NCBI GenBank assembly: GCA_965198025.1
Contig: OZ240237.1
Location: 3,162,001 to 3,226,000, forward strand
Length of the DNA: 64,000 nt
Direction of reading: 5' to 3'
From: CAYWWM01 sp965198025
GTDB lineage: Bacteria; Acidobacteriota; Terriglobia; 2-12-FULL-54-10
Positions 32,280-41,139 of the stretch are shown here, in pieces (positions within the stretch are counted from its first letter, which is position 1; each line of letters starts with the position of its first letter). The notes under the pieces were generated by a model. The model worked only from the letters and a program-made list of their open reading frames with translations. It was not told the DNA's origin and searched no databases. A program made the translations under genes and the position numbers.

Positions 32280-32404
32280 CGGAACCTCCCGATTGGCTCA
32301 CAACTGCAGAAAACTATACACCCTTTGGAGTATTCCGGCGCAAGCTCTTGTTGCTGGAGTGGCGGGAAGCAAGATGCCGCCGGGACGGCGGCGCTACGGG
32401 GACA

Positions 32405-32473
32405 AGCTAAAGAACAGACCCACGGCACAACAAGCGTGCCGTGGCTACAGGACTCGAAGAATCAGTGCAGGCC
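32405..32473 (+). repeat. 69-base direct repeat, copy 1
   Basis: Identical to 32500-32568. Its core is the hairpin CCACGGCAC-AACAAGC-GTGCCGTGG (9-bp stem) followed by CTACAGGACTCGAAGAATCAG. Confidence 0.9.
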
Positions 32474-32499
32474 GTGCAGGCCGGGCCTGGCCTGTCGCT

Positions 32500-32568
32500 A
32501 GCTAAAGAACAGACCCACGGCACAACAAGCGTGCCGTGGCTACAGGACTCGAAGAATCAGTGCAGGCC
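32500..32568 (+). repeat. 69-base direct repeat, copy 2
   Basis: Identical to copy 1, 26 bases downstream of it. The similar CCACGGCAC...GTGCCGTGG hairpin also appears near 12790. Confidence 0.9.
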
Positions 32569-32598
32569 GGGGGCCTGTCGATGTCCCGATACGACGAG

Positions 32599-34227
32599 CT
32601 ACCGGCGCAGGCGGGCAGTGTCGTAGCGGGTCAAATACTGGCGAGCTTCGGTGGCTTCCGGAAGGCCAGGGTCGGCTTCAGAAAGCAGCTCGGACAAAGC
32701 CTGGAACTGGGCTTCGGCGGTGGCCTGGTCGCCGGCCAGAGCGGCGGACTTGGCGAGGCCGTACACCGAATACAAGCGGTTCGGAGTCGCTTCGACAGCT
32801 TTCCGGAATTCCTGCTGTGCTTCCTGGTAGCGGGCGAGCTCCATCAATACCTCGCCGAAAAATTCGTGAGCGGGCAAGCCGGTGCCGGAATCGGGCGGGG
32901 CCCAACTCACGCCGGGGGCGTCGGCAATCTGGACGGCTTCACGCATCAGAGCGACCGCATCGTCGCCGCGGCCCTCGGCGAGGCGGATGGCGGCTTCGAC
33001 CTGCTTGACCTGTATCAGCAGCGCTCCATAGCGGGCGGCGACGCCACCGGTTTGATTGGCCCGACCGAGCTCGGAAACGGCGTTCTGGAACACAACGAGG
33101 ACGTTGCGGGCGAGATCCAGATTGCCGCTGCGGGCGGCGCCGATGCCGCGGACATAGAGCGTCTCGGCGCGATCGCGGGCACTGGCGGAAAACTCCTCAG
33201 CCAGCGCGGCGGCGGCCCAGTCGCGGGTTTCGAGCAACACCCAGGTGCTGACGGAGTGCAGACCACGGCGCTGGGCGTTGGTACCCTGGGGCGAAGTAGC
33301 GACGGGGCGCAGCTCCTCCATCAACTCGCGCGCCCTGGCGCGCTGGCCCTTTTGCAGGTGGCCGTAAACGAGATACATCAGGGCGTGATAGTAGTCGGGA
33401 CGGACTTCCAGGGAGCCGCGGTTCGAAGTGTTGCTCTCATCCCACATGCCGACGCCGGCAAAGATGTGCGAGGGCATGTGCTGAGCGTGGGTGAGCGCAG
33501 GGGCGATCCTGGAGTAGCGCAGCGCGGCGGCGCGACCCAACTCGCGCCGGGCGGAGTCGTCATAGTCATGGATCAGGTAGTGGGCCAAGCCGGGGTGCTC
33601 GGGCATCTCGTCGAACAGAGGCTCCATGATTTCGGCGGCTTCGGCTTGCAGTTCGTTCGCGTTCTCAACGCCGCGGCGGGCGAGCGCCAGCTTGGAAAGA
33701 GAATAGAAAATGGCGGCTTCGGGGTCCTGGGGAAAGTTGCGGTGCATCTCGCCCAGGGCCTGATTGTAGGCGCGGTCACGGTCGCGGCGCGGGACGTCCG
33801 GGTAGCCGCGGAAAATCTGATCGGCAGCGGCAACATAGGCGCGTTCGCGGTCAGTGGCGGTGGAAGAAGCGTGAGCCTTGGCCAGGGCGGCGCGGGCTGC
33901 TTCCACCTCTTCGGCGGAGGGAGGCTCGTGGAGGCTGTCATAGTAACTCATGGCGACGCCCCAATAGGCAATGGCACAGTCGGGATCGGCCTGGGTGGCT
34001 TCCTCGAAGCCTTCGCGGGCCTGCTCCCAGGCAAAGGAGTGCATCAGCAACAGGCCCCGCTCAAAGGGGGCTTGGGCGGCGTCGGCGCAGGAGATGTTCA
34101 TCTCGGCGCGGCCGTAGCGCGCGCGGTAATCCTCAGTGCTGGATTGGGCCAGAGCCGAAGTCGCAGATACCGCAATCAGCAACGCAGCCAAAATCGCCGT
34201 ACCACGTGATTTCTTTGATTTCTTCAT
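32599..34227 (-). CDS. exported tetratricopeptide-repeat protein
   Basis: A ~542-residue protein with a Lys-rich signal peptide (MKKSKKSRG, then a hydrophobic core ending SALAQ). Several TPR-like helical pairs follow, for example SFAWEQAREGFEEATQADP near the N-terminus and RYQEAQQEFRKAVEATPNR near the C-terminus. A PSHIFAGVGMWDES motif occurs mid-protein, as in relatives of this secreted family. Likely a periplasmic scaffold; partner unknown. The ATG at 34227 has AAAGGAG in front; the ATG nine codons earlier is not used in this reading. Confidence 0.82.
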   Translation of the reverse strand: MKKSKKSRGTAILAALLIAVSATSALAQSSTEDYRARYGRAEMNISCADAAQAPFERGLLLMHSFAWEQAREGFEEATQADPDCAIAYWGVAMSYYDSLHEPPSAEEVEAARAALAKAHASSTATDRERAYVAAADQIFRGYPDVPRRDRDRAYNQALGEMHRNFPQDPEAAIFYSLSKLALARRGVENANELQAEAAEIMEPLFDEMPEHPGLAHYLIHDYDDSARRELGRAAALRYSRIAPALTHAQHMPSHIFAGVGMWDESNTSNRGSLEVRPDYYHALMYLVYGHLQKGQRARARELMEELRPVATSPQGTNAQRRGLHSVSTWVLLETRDWAAAALAEEFSASARDRAETLYVRGIGAARSGNLDLARNVLVVFQNAVSELGRANQTGGVAARYGALLIQVKQVEAAIRLAEGRGDDAVALMREAVQIADAPGVSWAPPDSGTGLPAHEFFGEVLMELARYQEAQQEFRKAVEATPNRLYSVYGLAKSAALAGDQATAEAQFQALSELLSEADPGLPEATEARQYLTRYDTARLRR

Positions 34228-34435
34228 GGGAAACTCCTTTTCGAAACGATCCACTACGGAACCAAGTACTGCAGTCTATTCGGAATCTATTCTGGCAGAG
34301 GGGGTCCAAAGGGTCAACCGGGTGTTGGCATAGTCGGCTTGGAAAGGCCAGGGCTTACGCCCTGAGCTAGAGCCTTGCGCCCCTGCGGGCTAACGGCGCC
34401 GGGCCGCAACGATATACACCATCCACAAGAGCGAC

Positions 34436-35479
34436 CTAGGAATTCTTGAGGCGGGCCTGGGAGGGTGGCGGTGCGGCGGGAGCAGTTTGCGGCAGGGCGG
34501 CCGAAGGGGACTCGAGCGGGAGGCGCGCGTCGGGGTCGACCGAGCGGAGGTGCAGATCACGCTGCGGGAACGGAATCTCGATGTCCGCCTCCTTGAATCT
34601 CCGGAAAATCTCAAAATAGAGGTCGCTCTTGAGGAGCACTGGAGTCTGGACGCGAGTGGCAGTCCAGAATCGCAGCTCGAAGTCGAGCGAGCTTTCTCCG
34701 AAAGCGACAAACAGGGCTTCGGGCGGGGGGTCCTGCATGATATCGGAGTGAGCGGAGGCAACCTCCAGCAGGATATCCCGGACCTGGAGCACGTCGCTGC
34801 CGTAGGAAACGCCGACGGGCATCGAAAAACGGACCTGGCGGTCGTTGGCGGTCCAGTTGGTGACGCGGTTGGAGATGAAGTCGGAGTTGGGGACGATGAT
34901 GATGAAGTTGTCGTTGGTGCGAATCCAGGTGCTGCGAGTGCCGATGCGGATGACGTCGCCAAACAGGCTGCCGACCTCGATGCGGTCGCCGACCTTGATG
35001 GGGCGCTCGACGAGCAGGATGAGGCCGGAAACAAAGTTGCTGGAAATGTTCTGCAGGCCGAAGCCGATGACGATGCCGAAGGCGCCGCCGAGAAAAGCCA
35101 GGCTGGTGAGGTCGAGGCCGGTAGCCTGCAACCCGATGAGCAGGCCGACACCGAAAACGAAATAGCCGATCCCCTTCTCGATGGCGAACTTCAGGCCGGA
35201 GTCGAGCCCCGTGCGGGCGAGGACCTGAAGCCGGACGAAACGGCGGGTCAGGTGCGTCAGGATCATGAGCGACGCCAGGAAGACGAAGACCGTGAGCAGA
35301 AACGCCGGAGTGACCGCCAGATCTCCGATAAAGAAATAGGGAGTGGACCAGAGCACCTGAGCCGTTTCACCAAAGAGGCCGGCGATGGCGGCCACCATGT
35401 CGGGACGCGCCACGACGACAGCCAGGAGCGCCAGGATGGCGACGGCTGCTACTAAACGACTCTGCGTGCCCGGTTTCAT
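34436..35479 (-). CDS. MscS-family mechanosensitive ion channel
   Basis: A small-conductance channel homolog of 347 residues. Three or four N-terminal transmembrane segments precede the pore helix region GGAFGIVIGFGLQNISSNFVSGLILLVERP, which carries the Gly/Ala pattern and the conserved Asn-Phe pair. The beta domain follows (VGDRIEVGSLFGDV). A C-terminal domain of unusual proline-rich composition ends the protein. Role: release of osmolytes under hypo-osmotic shock. AGGAGG lies upstream. Confidence 0.9.
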   Translation of the reverse strand: MKPGTQSRLVAAVAILALLAVVVARPDMVAAIAGLFGETAQVLWSTPYFFIGDLAVTPAFLLTVFVFLASLMILTHLTRRFVRLQVLARTGLDSGLKFAIEKGIGYFVFGVGLLIGLQATGLDLTSLAFLGGAFGIVIGFGLQNISSNFVSGLILLVERPIKVGDRIEVGSLFGDVIRIGTRSTWIRTNDNFIIIVPNSDFISNRVTNWTANDRQVRFSMPVGVSYGSDVLQVRDILLEVASAHSDIMQDPPPEALFVAFGESSLDFELRFWTATRVQTPVLLKSDLYFEIFRRFKEADIEIPFPQRDLHLRSVDPDARLPLESPSAALPQTAPAAPPPSQARLKNS

Positions 35480-35654
35480 AGAAGGCGATTCCTCCTTCGT
35501 TGCTGCGCTTGCAAGCCGATGAGGCGTTGTCTCCAGGAAAGAAAATGCGCAAGGAGCTTCCGCGACCTGCCCGGAGCGGCTGCTCTGATTCTAGCCGAAG
35601 TTGGCGGAAAGGCGTTATAGTGGAAACGCAAATGAAAGGGGAATGGAGGATTCC

Positions 35655-36170
35655 ATGAAAACGGCGGTGCGGGCGGCATGGGTGGTGGCGTTCGGAGTGT
35701 TGCTGGCAGGGTGCCAGCAAGCTACCAGCATTAACGAGCAAGTGCATGAGGCGATCGCGGAGCATCTGGCGAACCGGGGGGATATCGATGCGAGCCGGAT
35801 GACGATCGAGGTCGAAACAGTGAGCGTGCAGGGCGACCAAGCCGAGGCCGAGGTGATCTTTAGCAGCCGCGATACGCCGGAATCGCGCATGAACTTCCAC
35901 TACGAATTGCGGCGCGAGAACGGGCGCTGGCAGGTGGAAAGCGGACGGCCGACGGCCGTGGGGTCGCCGCATCCGGGCGGCTCCCCGGAAGGCGGAATGC
36001 CCCTGCCGGAAGGGCATCCGGGGGTGGGGGAATGCGGGGGAGTAGGGAGGAAAGGTCGAGGCCACACGTGCTTGCACGTGCGGGTCACCTCCCAGAACCC
36101 AGAAACAGGGCTCACTCCGATGTTTTCGGCATTCCGCAAAACGGTCAGCGGGACCGACGGGATGAGATGA
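35655..36170 (+). CDS. lipoprotein of unknown function
   Basis: A ~171-residue predicted lipoprotein: the signal peptide ends in the lipobox LLAGC with lipidated Cys20. The domain of ~90 residues (GDIDASRMTIEVETVSVQGD, AEAEVIFSS, ...RRENGRWQVESG) resembles NTF2-like or small beta-rich periplasmic folds. After PLPEGHPG the sequence becomes low-complexity and may be read past an ancestral stop. AGGA precedes the ATG at 35655. Confidence 0.7.
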   Translation: MKTAVRAAWVVAFGVLLAGCQQATSINEQVHEAIAEHLANRGDIDASRMTIEVETVSVQGDQAEAEVIFSSRDTPESRMNFHYELRRENGRWQVESGRPTAVGSPHPGGSPEGGMPLPEGHPGVGECGGVGRKGRGHTCLHVRVTSQNPETGLTPMFSAFRKTVSGTDGMR

Positions 36171-36332
36171 GGCGCTTACTTCTGAGAATCGTCACCATTG
36201 TTATTCCGCTGGCCCATTGATCCAGCAAGAATCCCGCACTCAGCCAACGCATACTCAGGACGTTACCGCCGCTGCAAATCGGTGTGCTAGTATTGGGTCT
36301 TAAGGGGTCTTTGGAAAGCCAGGGGAGGTCTT

Positions 36333-37511
36333 GTGGAAGCAGTTTACATCGTATCCGCCGTGCGGACGCCGATCGGGAAGTTCGGCGGGACGCTGATGAA
36401 TCATACGGCGGCGGAGATGGGAGAGATTGCGGCCAAGGCGGCGCTGGACCGCGCCGGGGTCCAGCCGGAACAGGTCGAAGAGACGATCATCGGGAACGCG
36501 CGGCAGGCGGGCGGCGGACCCAACGTGGCGCGGCAGATCAGCTTCCGGGCAGGGATCCCCGAGACGGTCCCGGCGTATACCGTCAACATGGCGTGTGCGA
36601 GCGGGATCAAAGCGATTGCGCTGGGCGTGCAGGAAATCCATCAGGGGAACATGGACTGCGTGCTGGCCGGAGGAACCGAGTCGATGAGCCGGCTGCCGTA
36701 CCTGGTGGAAGGCGCGCGGTGGGGCATGCGGCTGGGTGATCAGACGCTGGTGGATGCCATGTACCGCGACGGGTTCCTGGACCCGCTGTCGAAGCTGCTG
36801 ATGGGGGAGACGGCAGAGAAACTGGCCGGCCTCGAGCAGATCACGCGCGAAGAGCAGGACTGCTACGCGCAGTCGTCGCAGATGCGGGCCGAGGCGGCGA
36901 AGAAAGAAGGCCGCTTCCGTGACGAGATGGTGCCGGTGAAAGTGAAGACGAAGAAAGGCGTCGTGCAGTTCGACCATGACGAGCACGTGCGCTTCGGAGC
37001 CACGCTGGAAGGGATGGCAAAGCTGCCGCCGGTGTTCTCGAAGACGGGAACGGTGACGGCGGGGAATTCCTCGGGGATCACGGATGGCGCAGCGGCGACG
37101 GTGCTGGTTTCGGAACGCAAGGCGAACGAGTGGGGTTTGCGGCCCTTGGCGCGTGTGGTGGACTGGACCTCGGTGGGGGTGGACCCATCCATCATGGGCA
37201 TTGGGCCGGTGCCAGCGGTGCGGAAGCTGCTGGAGCGGCTCGGCCGGACGCTCGACAACTTCGGACTAATCGAACTGAATGAAGCATTTGCGGCGCAGGT
37301 GCTGGCATGCGACCGGCATCTACACTTCGACCGCGACAAGCTAAACGTGAACGGCGGAGCCATCGCGCTGGGGCATCCGATCGGGTGCAGCGGGACGCGG
37401 ATCGTGGTGACGCTGCTGCACGCCATGCGACAGCGGGGAGTGGAACGCGGCTTGGCGACGCTGTGCGTGAGCGGCGGGTTGGGCATGGCGATGGCGCTGG
37501 AGAAGGTCTAA
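36333..37511 (+). CDS. acetyl-CoA C-acetyltransferase (thiolase)
   Basis: A 392-residue thiolase with the normal length for the family. Active-site Cys88 is in NMACASG, the catalytic His in IALGHPIGCSG and the second Cys in LCVSGG. It starts with GTG preceded by GGGGAGG. It probably works in fatty-acid or short-chain acyl-CoA turnover together with the enoyl-CoA hydratase and 3-hydroxyacyl-CoA dehydrogenase genes at 55-57 kb. Unlike the thiolase at 12970 it has no repeat-derived tail. Confidence 0.94.
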   Translation: MEAVYIVSAVRTPIGKFGGTLMNHTAAEMGEIAAKAALDRAGVQPEQVEETIIGNARQAGGGPNVARQISFRAGIPETVPAYTVNMACASGIKAIALGVQEIHQGNMDCVLAGGTESMSRLPYLVEGARWGMRLGDQTLVDAMYRDGFLDPLSKLLMGETAEKLAGLEQITREEQDCYAQSSQMRAEAAKKEGRFRDEMVPVKVKTKKGVVQFDHDEHVRFGATLEGMAKLPPVFSKTGTVTAGNSSGITDGAAATVLVSERKANEWGLRPLARVVDWTSVGVDPSIMGIGPVPAVRKLLERLGRTLDNFGLIELNEAFAAQVLACDRHLHFDRDKLNVNGGAIALGHPIGCSGTRIVVTLLHAMRQRGVERGLATLCVSGGLGMAMALEKV

Positions 37512-37664
37512 GGCAGGCAGTGAAGTGGTGAGTGGTTTGGAAGAGCAGACCCCTCGCAGCTTCGCTCCTCATTGGACCAGATGATGGACCTGGAGGACAC
37601 CCAGGAAGGATTGCGGGCCGCAATCGAAAAGCGCAAACCGGTGCAGGACCGGTGAGAAAATACA

Positions 37665-38186
37665 GTGAATCGTGAAGGAACAGACTTTCCGGCAGGGTTT
37701 CCGCAGCCGCAACGGAGGACGAGGCAGCCAAGACGGTCTTCGGGACGGGCGCTGGGCGTGCTGGCGACGGCGGTGCTGATCGCAGTAGCGACGGTGATCT
37801 TCCTGCTGGGTACGTCATGGGTGCGTTCGCAAAGAGCCGTGCACGTAGTGGAGGCGCAGATCGAGGCAATCCGTGGTGGGCAGGTGGAAGAAGCCTACGA
37901 GCTGTTTTCGCGCCGCTACCGCAGGGCAACCAGCCTGCCGATGTTTCGCAGGTGGCTGAGGCGGCAGGAAGGGTTGGCGAACTTGCAGCACCTGCAGTTC
38001 TGGGGGCGCTCGGTGTGGGGGCAGACGGCGCTGTTGTGGGGCCGGTTCGAGGACGAACTGGGACACCGCTACCCGGTGCGCTACCTGCTGGTGCGGGAAG
38101 GCGGGACGTGGCGGATCGAACGCTTTCAACTGGCGACGGAGCGGCCCGATCCACCGCCGCGCAGCGAGCGGCTGATCGGGATCTAA
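37665..38186 (+). CDS. membrane-anchored protein of unknown function (DUF4864-like)
   Basis: A 173-residue protein with a basic N-terminus and one transmembrane segment (ALGVLATAVLIAVATVIFLLG). An extracytoplasmic NTF2-like domain follows: VEAQIEAIRGGQVEEAYELF, then FRRWLRRQ and VREGGTWRIERFQL. This resembles DUF4864-type proteins; the function is unknown. The start is GTG. The gene sits upstream of the Mla operon but is separated by a repeat-containing gap. Confidence 0.65.
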   Translation: MNREGTDFPAGFPQPQRRTRQPRRSSGRALGVLATAVLIAVATVIFLLGTSWVRSQRAVHVVEAQIEAIRGGQVEEAYELFSRRYRRATSLPMFRRWLRRQEGLANLQHLQFWGRSVWGQTALLWGRFEDELGHRYPVRYLLVREGGTWRIERFQLATERPDPPPRSERLIGI

Positions 38187-38194
38187 AGAGCAGG

Positions 38195-38220
38195 GGAAAC
38201 GCTATAGCAATGGCGTTTCC
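38195..38220. repeat. 26-base hairpin element H, divergent copy 6
   Basis: GGAAACGCTAT-AGCA-ATGGCGTTTCC keeps the 11-bp stem (one G-T pair) and 4-base loop of family H although several arm bases differ. It lies between 37665-38186 and the mlaE gene. Confidence 0.65.
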
Positions 38221-38312
38221 GGCGCGAGCTGTCAGGCGTTAGAGAAGTGCCGATTCCTCTTCGCTACGTTCCTCGGATTGACAAGCAAGAAGTTTGACAG
38301 GCGGGAAGATTC

Positions 38313-39083
38313 TTGGGCCTACTCGTAGACATTGCCAAAGAACGGGTCCTCGCGGTCCAGGACTTTACGCTGCTGACGACGCGGGCGGTGGGGAACATTT
38401 TCCGTTCCCCCCACTATGGCGCTGACATCGTCCGGCAAATGGACTTCATCGGGTTCGGGTCTCTGCCGATTGTGGTCCTGACGGGATTCTTCACGGGCGC
38501 GGTACTGGCATTGCAAACGGCGAGCACGCTGGCGACGTTCGGCGAAACGTCGCTGACGGGCCAGTTGGTGATGCTGTCGCTGGTGCGCGAGTTGGGGCCA
38601 GTGCTGACGTCGCTGATGGTGGCGGGGCGGAACAGCTCGGGGATCGCGTCGGAGCTGGGGTCGATGGTGGTGAGCCAACAGATCGACGCCATGCGGGCGC
38701 TGGGCACGGACCCGAGCAAGAAACTCGTGACGCCGCGGCTGGTGGCAGTGGTGTTGATGCTACCGCTGCTGACGGTGATCGCGGACTTCATGGGTTTGCT
38801 GGGCGGATTCACGACGTCGTTTTTCATCATCCAGATGAACCCTTCGCAGTACTGGTACAGCGCTTACCATGCGCTGTCGTTCGAGGACATGTTCCAGGGA
38901 CTCGCGAAGCCGCTGGTGTTCGCGTTCATCGTGGCGCTGGTGGGATGCTACTACGGTTTGAAGACGAGCGGCGGGACGCAGGGAGTGGGACGGTCCACGA
39001 CGCAGGCTGTGGTGGCAGCGTCGGTGCTGATTCTGATCTGCGACTTTTTCCTGACGAAGGTGCTGCTGTGGGTGCTCGTATGA
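38313..39083 (+). CDS. mlaE: Mla/Mce-type ABC transporter permease MlaE
   Basis: The permease of a phospholipid/lipid ABC transporter of the Mla type. It is 256 residues with 5-6 membrane helices and the MlaE signature: GFFTGAVLALQTAS, LVRELGPVLTSLMVAGRNSSGIASELGSMVVSQQIDAMRALG. The start is a TTG at 38313 with a purine-rich stretch ahead. It is followed by the ATPase and MlaD-like genes, so the operon moves lipids between the membranes. Confidence 0.93.
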   Translation: MGLLVDIAKERVLAVQDFTLLTTRAVGNIFRSPHYGADIVRQMDFIGFGSLPIVVLTGFFTGAVLALQTASTLATFGETSLTGQLVMLSLVRELGPVLTSLMVAGRNSSGIASELGSMVVSQQIDAMRALGTDPSKKLVTPRLVAVVLMLPLLTVIADFMGLLGGFTTSFFIIQMNPSQYWYSAYHALSFEDMFQGLAKPLVFAFIVALVGCYYGLKTSGGTQGVGRSTTQAVVAASVLILICDFFLTKVLLWVLV

Positions 39084-39150
39084 GAAGAAGGCATGCGAAA
39101 CGAGCAGATTTTTCGTCACTCCGGCCCTTCCCTCGCCCGGAACAGGCAGG

Positions 39151-40020
39151 ATGAACGTGCCAGGGTCCAGCGCAACTGTTGCGGAGATGGAACCGAGGAC
39201 ACAGGAACTGGTGGCAGAGTTCGAGCGAGTGACGCTACGATTTGGGGACGAAGTGGCGCTCCGCGACGTTTCCTTCCAGCTGGAACGGGGCGAGACGAAG
39301 ATCGTGCTGGGAGCGGCCGGGTCGGGCAAGTCGGTGCTGCTGAAGCTGACGATGGGCCTGCTGCGGGCGGACGAAGGGCAGATCCGAGTGCTGGGAACAG
39401 AGATCACCCATCAGAACGAAGAGGCCTTGTTCGAGCTGCGCCGCAATATCGGTATGGTGTTCCAGGAGGGGGCGCTGTTCGATTCGCTGACGGTGGGAGA
39501 AAACGTCGGTTACGTGTTCGACCGCATGAAGGAAGTATCGGCGGAGGAGGTGGAGCGGCGGGTGCGGGAAGCGCTCGAGTTTGTGGAACTCGGGCACACG
39601 TACGACCAGTTTCCGTCGCAGCTTTCGGGAGGAATGCGACGGCGGGTGGCGATTGCGCGGGCCTTGGTTGGGCAGCCGGACCTGGTACTCTACGACTCAC
39701 CGACGGCGGGTCTGGACCCGATAACGGCGGCGCGGATCATGGCACTGATCGTGCGGCAGCGGGAAGCGCGGCAGGTCAGCTCGCTGCTGGTGACCCACCG
39801 AGTGCAGGACGCCGTGCTGATGGCGCGGTCCTATTACGACACCCGCCTGGAAAAACTGGTGGTGGCGCACGAAGAGGGCTCGATGGAGGAAACTCCGCCG
39901 GGATGGACCTTCGCGCACACGCGGTTTCTGGTGCTGCGGGAAGGGGAAACGGCGTTTCACGGGTCACTCGAAGAATTGTGCGAGCAACGTGACCCGTACT
40001 TGCAGAAGTTTGTGGCCTGA
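39151..40020 (+). CDS. mlaF: Mla/Mce-type ABC transporter ATP-binding protein MlaF
   Basis: A 289-residue ABC ATPase. Walker A is GAAGSGKS, the signature is LSGGMRRRVAIARAL, and the Walker B region reads LVLYDSPTAGLDP: a serine occupies the position of the usual catalytic glutamate. The His switch is in LLVTHRVQDAV. It is longer than usual after the switch, with a C-terminal segment of about 50 residues. A later ATG (39187, MEPRTQELV) is an alternative start. It lies between mlaE and mlaD. Confidence 0.92.
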   Translation: MNVPGSSATVAEMEPRTQELVAEFERVTLRFGDEVALRDVSFQLERGETKIVLGAAGSGKSVLLKLTMGLLRADEGQIRVLGTEITHQNEEALFELRRNIGMVFQEGALFDSLTVGENVGYVFDRMKEVSAEEVERRVREALEFVELGHTYDQFPSQLSGGMRRRVAIARALVGQPDLVLYDSPTAGLDPITAARIMALIVRQREARQVSSLLVTHRVQDAVLMARSYYDTRLEKLVVAHEEGSMEETPPGWTFAHTRFLVLREGETAFHGSLEELCEQRDPYLQKFVA

Positions 40021-40065
40021 GGCGCGGGGAACAGAAAGTCAGGAACAGGAAACAGGGGAGGAGCT

Positions 40066-41139
40066 ATGCCGCAACGCAAGGAAATTCGCTGGTCCCAACT
40101 GAAGGTAGGAATGGTGGCGATAACCGGAATCACGTTGTTCGCCGTCGCGGTGTTCCTGATTACCGGACAGACCGGGTTCTTCGCGGAAACGATCACTCTG
40201 AACACCTACACGCCGGACGCCGGGGGACTGCGGACCGGGGCGGTAGTGCGGCTGGCGGGCGTGGACGTGGGGAACGTGCGGCAGGTGCAGCTCTCCGGAC
40301 GACCCGGGCTGGATGAGACGGTGGAAATCGTCATGGAGATCAACGCGCGGTACGCGCCGGACATCCGGACGGATTCGGAAATTCTGCTCGGGACGGAAGG
40401 CGTGCTGGGAGACCGCTACATCAACATCACGCGGGGAACGACGGACGAGCCGATTCCGCCGGGCGGGACCATCCGGTTCCGGCAGACGGCGGAATTCAGG
40501 GAACTGGTGGGCGGAAGCCGCGATCTGCTCGACAACCTGAACGTGCTCACAACGCGGCTGAACGACGTGATCGAAACAATCGAGACCGGCCAGGGAACCG
40601 TGGGGCGGCTGATCAACGACAACACGCTCTACGACCGCATTGATGCCACCGTGGCGAACGCCGAGCGATTGGTGGAGCAAGTCTCGGAGGGAGACGGAAC
40701 GCTGTGGCAGTTGGTCCGCTCGCGGGAACTCTACGACAACCTGAACGAGACGACGGTGCGGCTGCAGTCGGTGGCGAACCGGATTGAAAACGGAGAGGGC
40801 ACGGTGGGGCGGCTGCTGCGCGATCCGTCGCTGTTCGAAGACGCGGACCAGTTGATCGCGCGAGGCACAGCGCTGGTGGACAATATCAACCAGGGCCAGG
40901 GCACGCTGGGGAAGCTGGTGACGGACGACACGCTGCACCAGCGGGTCAACAGCGCGGTGGAGAATCTGGATGCGCTGCTGATCGACGTGCGTCAAGGCGA
41001 TGGGACCATCGCGCGGCTGCTAAATGACCCGACGATGTACGAGAGCCTGAATGCAACCAGCGTCGAAGTGCGGGAGTTGGTCGCCGATTTCCGGCGGAAC
41101 CCGCGGGAATTCCTGACGATTCAGTTGCGGATTTTCTAG
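40066..41139 (+). CDS. mlaD: MlaD/MCE-domain substrate-binding protein
   Basis: A 357-residue MCE protein. It has an N-terminal membrane anchor (VGMVAITGITLFAVAVFLITG). The MCE domain follows (FFAETITLNTYTPDAGGLRTGAVVRLAGVDVGNV, ending near GDRYINITRG). A long helical C-terminal region contains repeated GxGTxGRLxxDxxLYD units, seen about four times (for example GQGTVGRLINDNTLYDRI). Such proteins form hexameric lipid-binding rings or tubes. GGGGAGGAG precedes the ATG. Confidence 0.93.
   Translation: MPQRKEIRWSQLKVGMVAITGITLFAVAVFLITGQTGFFAETITLNTYTPDAGGLRTGAVVRLAGVDVGNVRQVQLSGRPGLDETVEIVMEINARYAPDIRTDSEILLGTEGVLGDRYINITRGTTDEPIPPGGTIRFRQTAEFRELVGGSRDLLDNLNVLTTRLNDVIETIETGQGTVGRLINDNTLYDRIDATVANAERLVEQVSEGDGTLWQLVRSRELYDNLNETTVRLQSVANRIENGEGTVGRLLRDPSLFEDADQLIARGTALVDNINQGQGTLGKLVTDDTLHQRVNSAVENLDALLIDVRQGDGTIARLLNDPTMYESLNATSVEVRELVADFRRNPREFLTIQLRIF

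Larger units (their letters stand above)
32280..32598. repeat. intergenic region with a perfect 69-bp repeat
   Basis: A gap of 319 bases without a gene; it contains two identical 69-base units (32405-32473 and 32500-32568). Confidence 0.75.

Noticed and set aside
31212..32501. A 429-codon open frame on the plus strand
   Set aside because: Antisense of the secreted protein at 31251-32279, which has a signal peptide and ribosome site.
32536..34209. A 557-codon open frame on the plus strand
   Set aside because: It is the exact antisense of the TPR protein at 32599-34227. The minus-strand reading has a signal peptide, ribosome site and TPR motifs; the plus reading is Gly/Val-rich with no domain, a usual artefact in GC-rich DNA.
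34487..35455. Plus-strand frame opposite the MscS channel
   Set aside because: Asp/Glu/Gly-rich antisense of a well-supported membrane protein.
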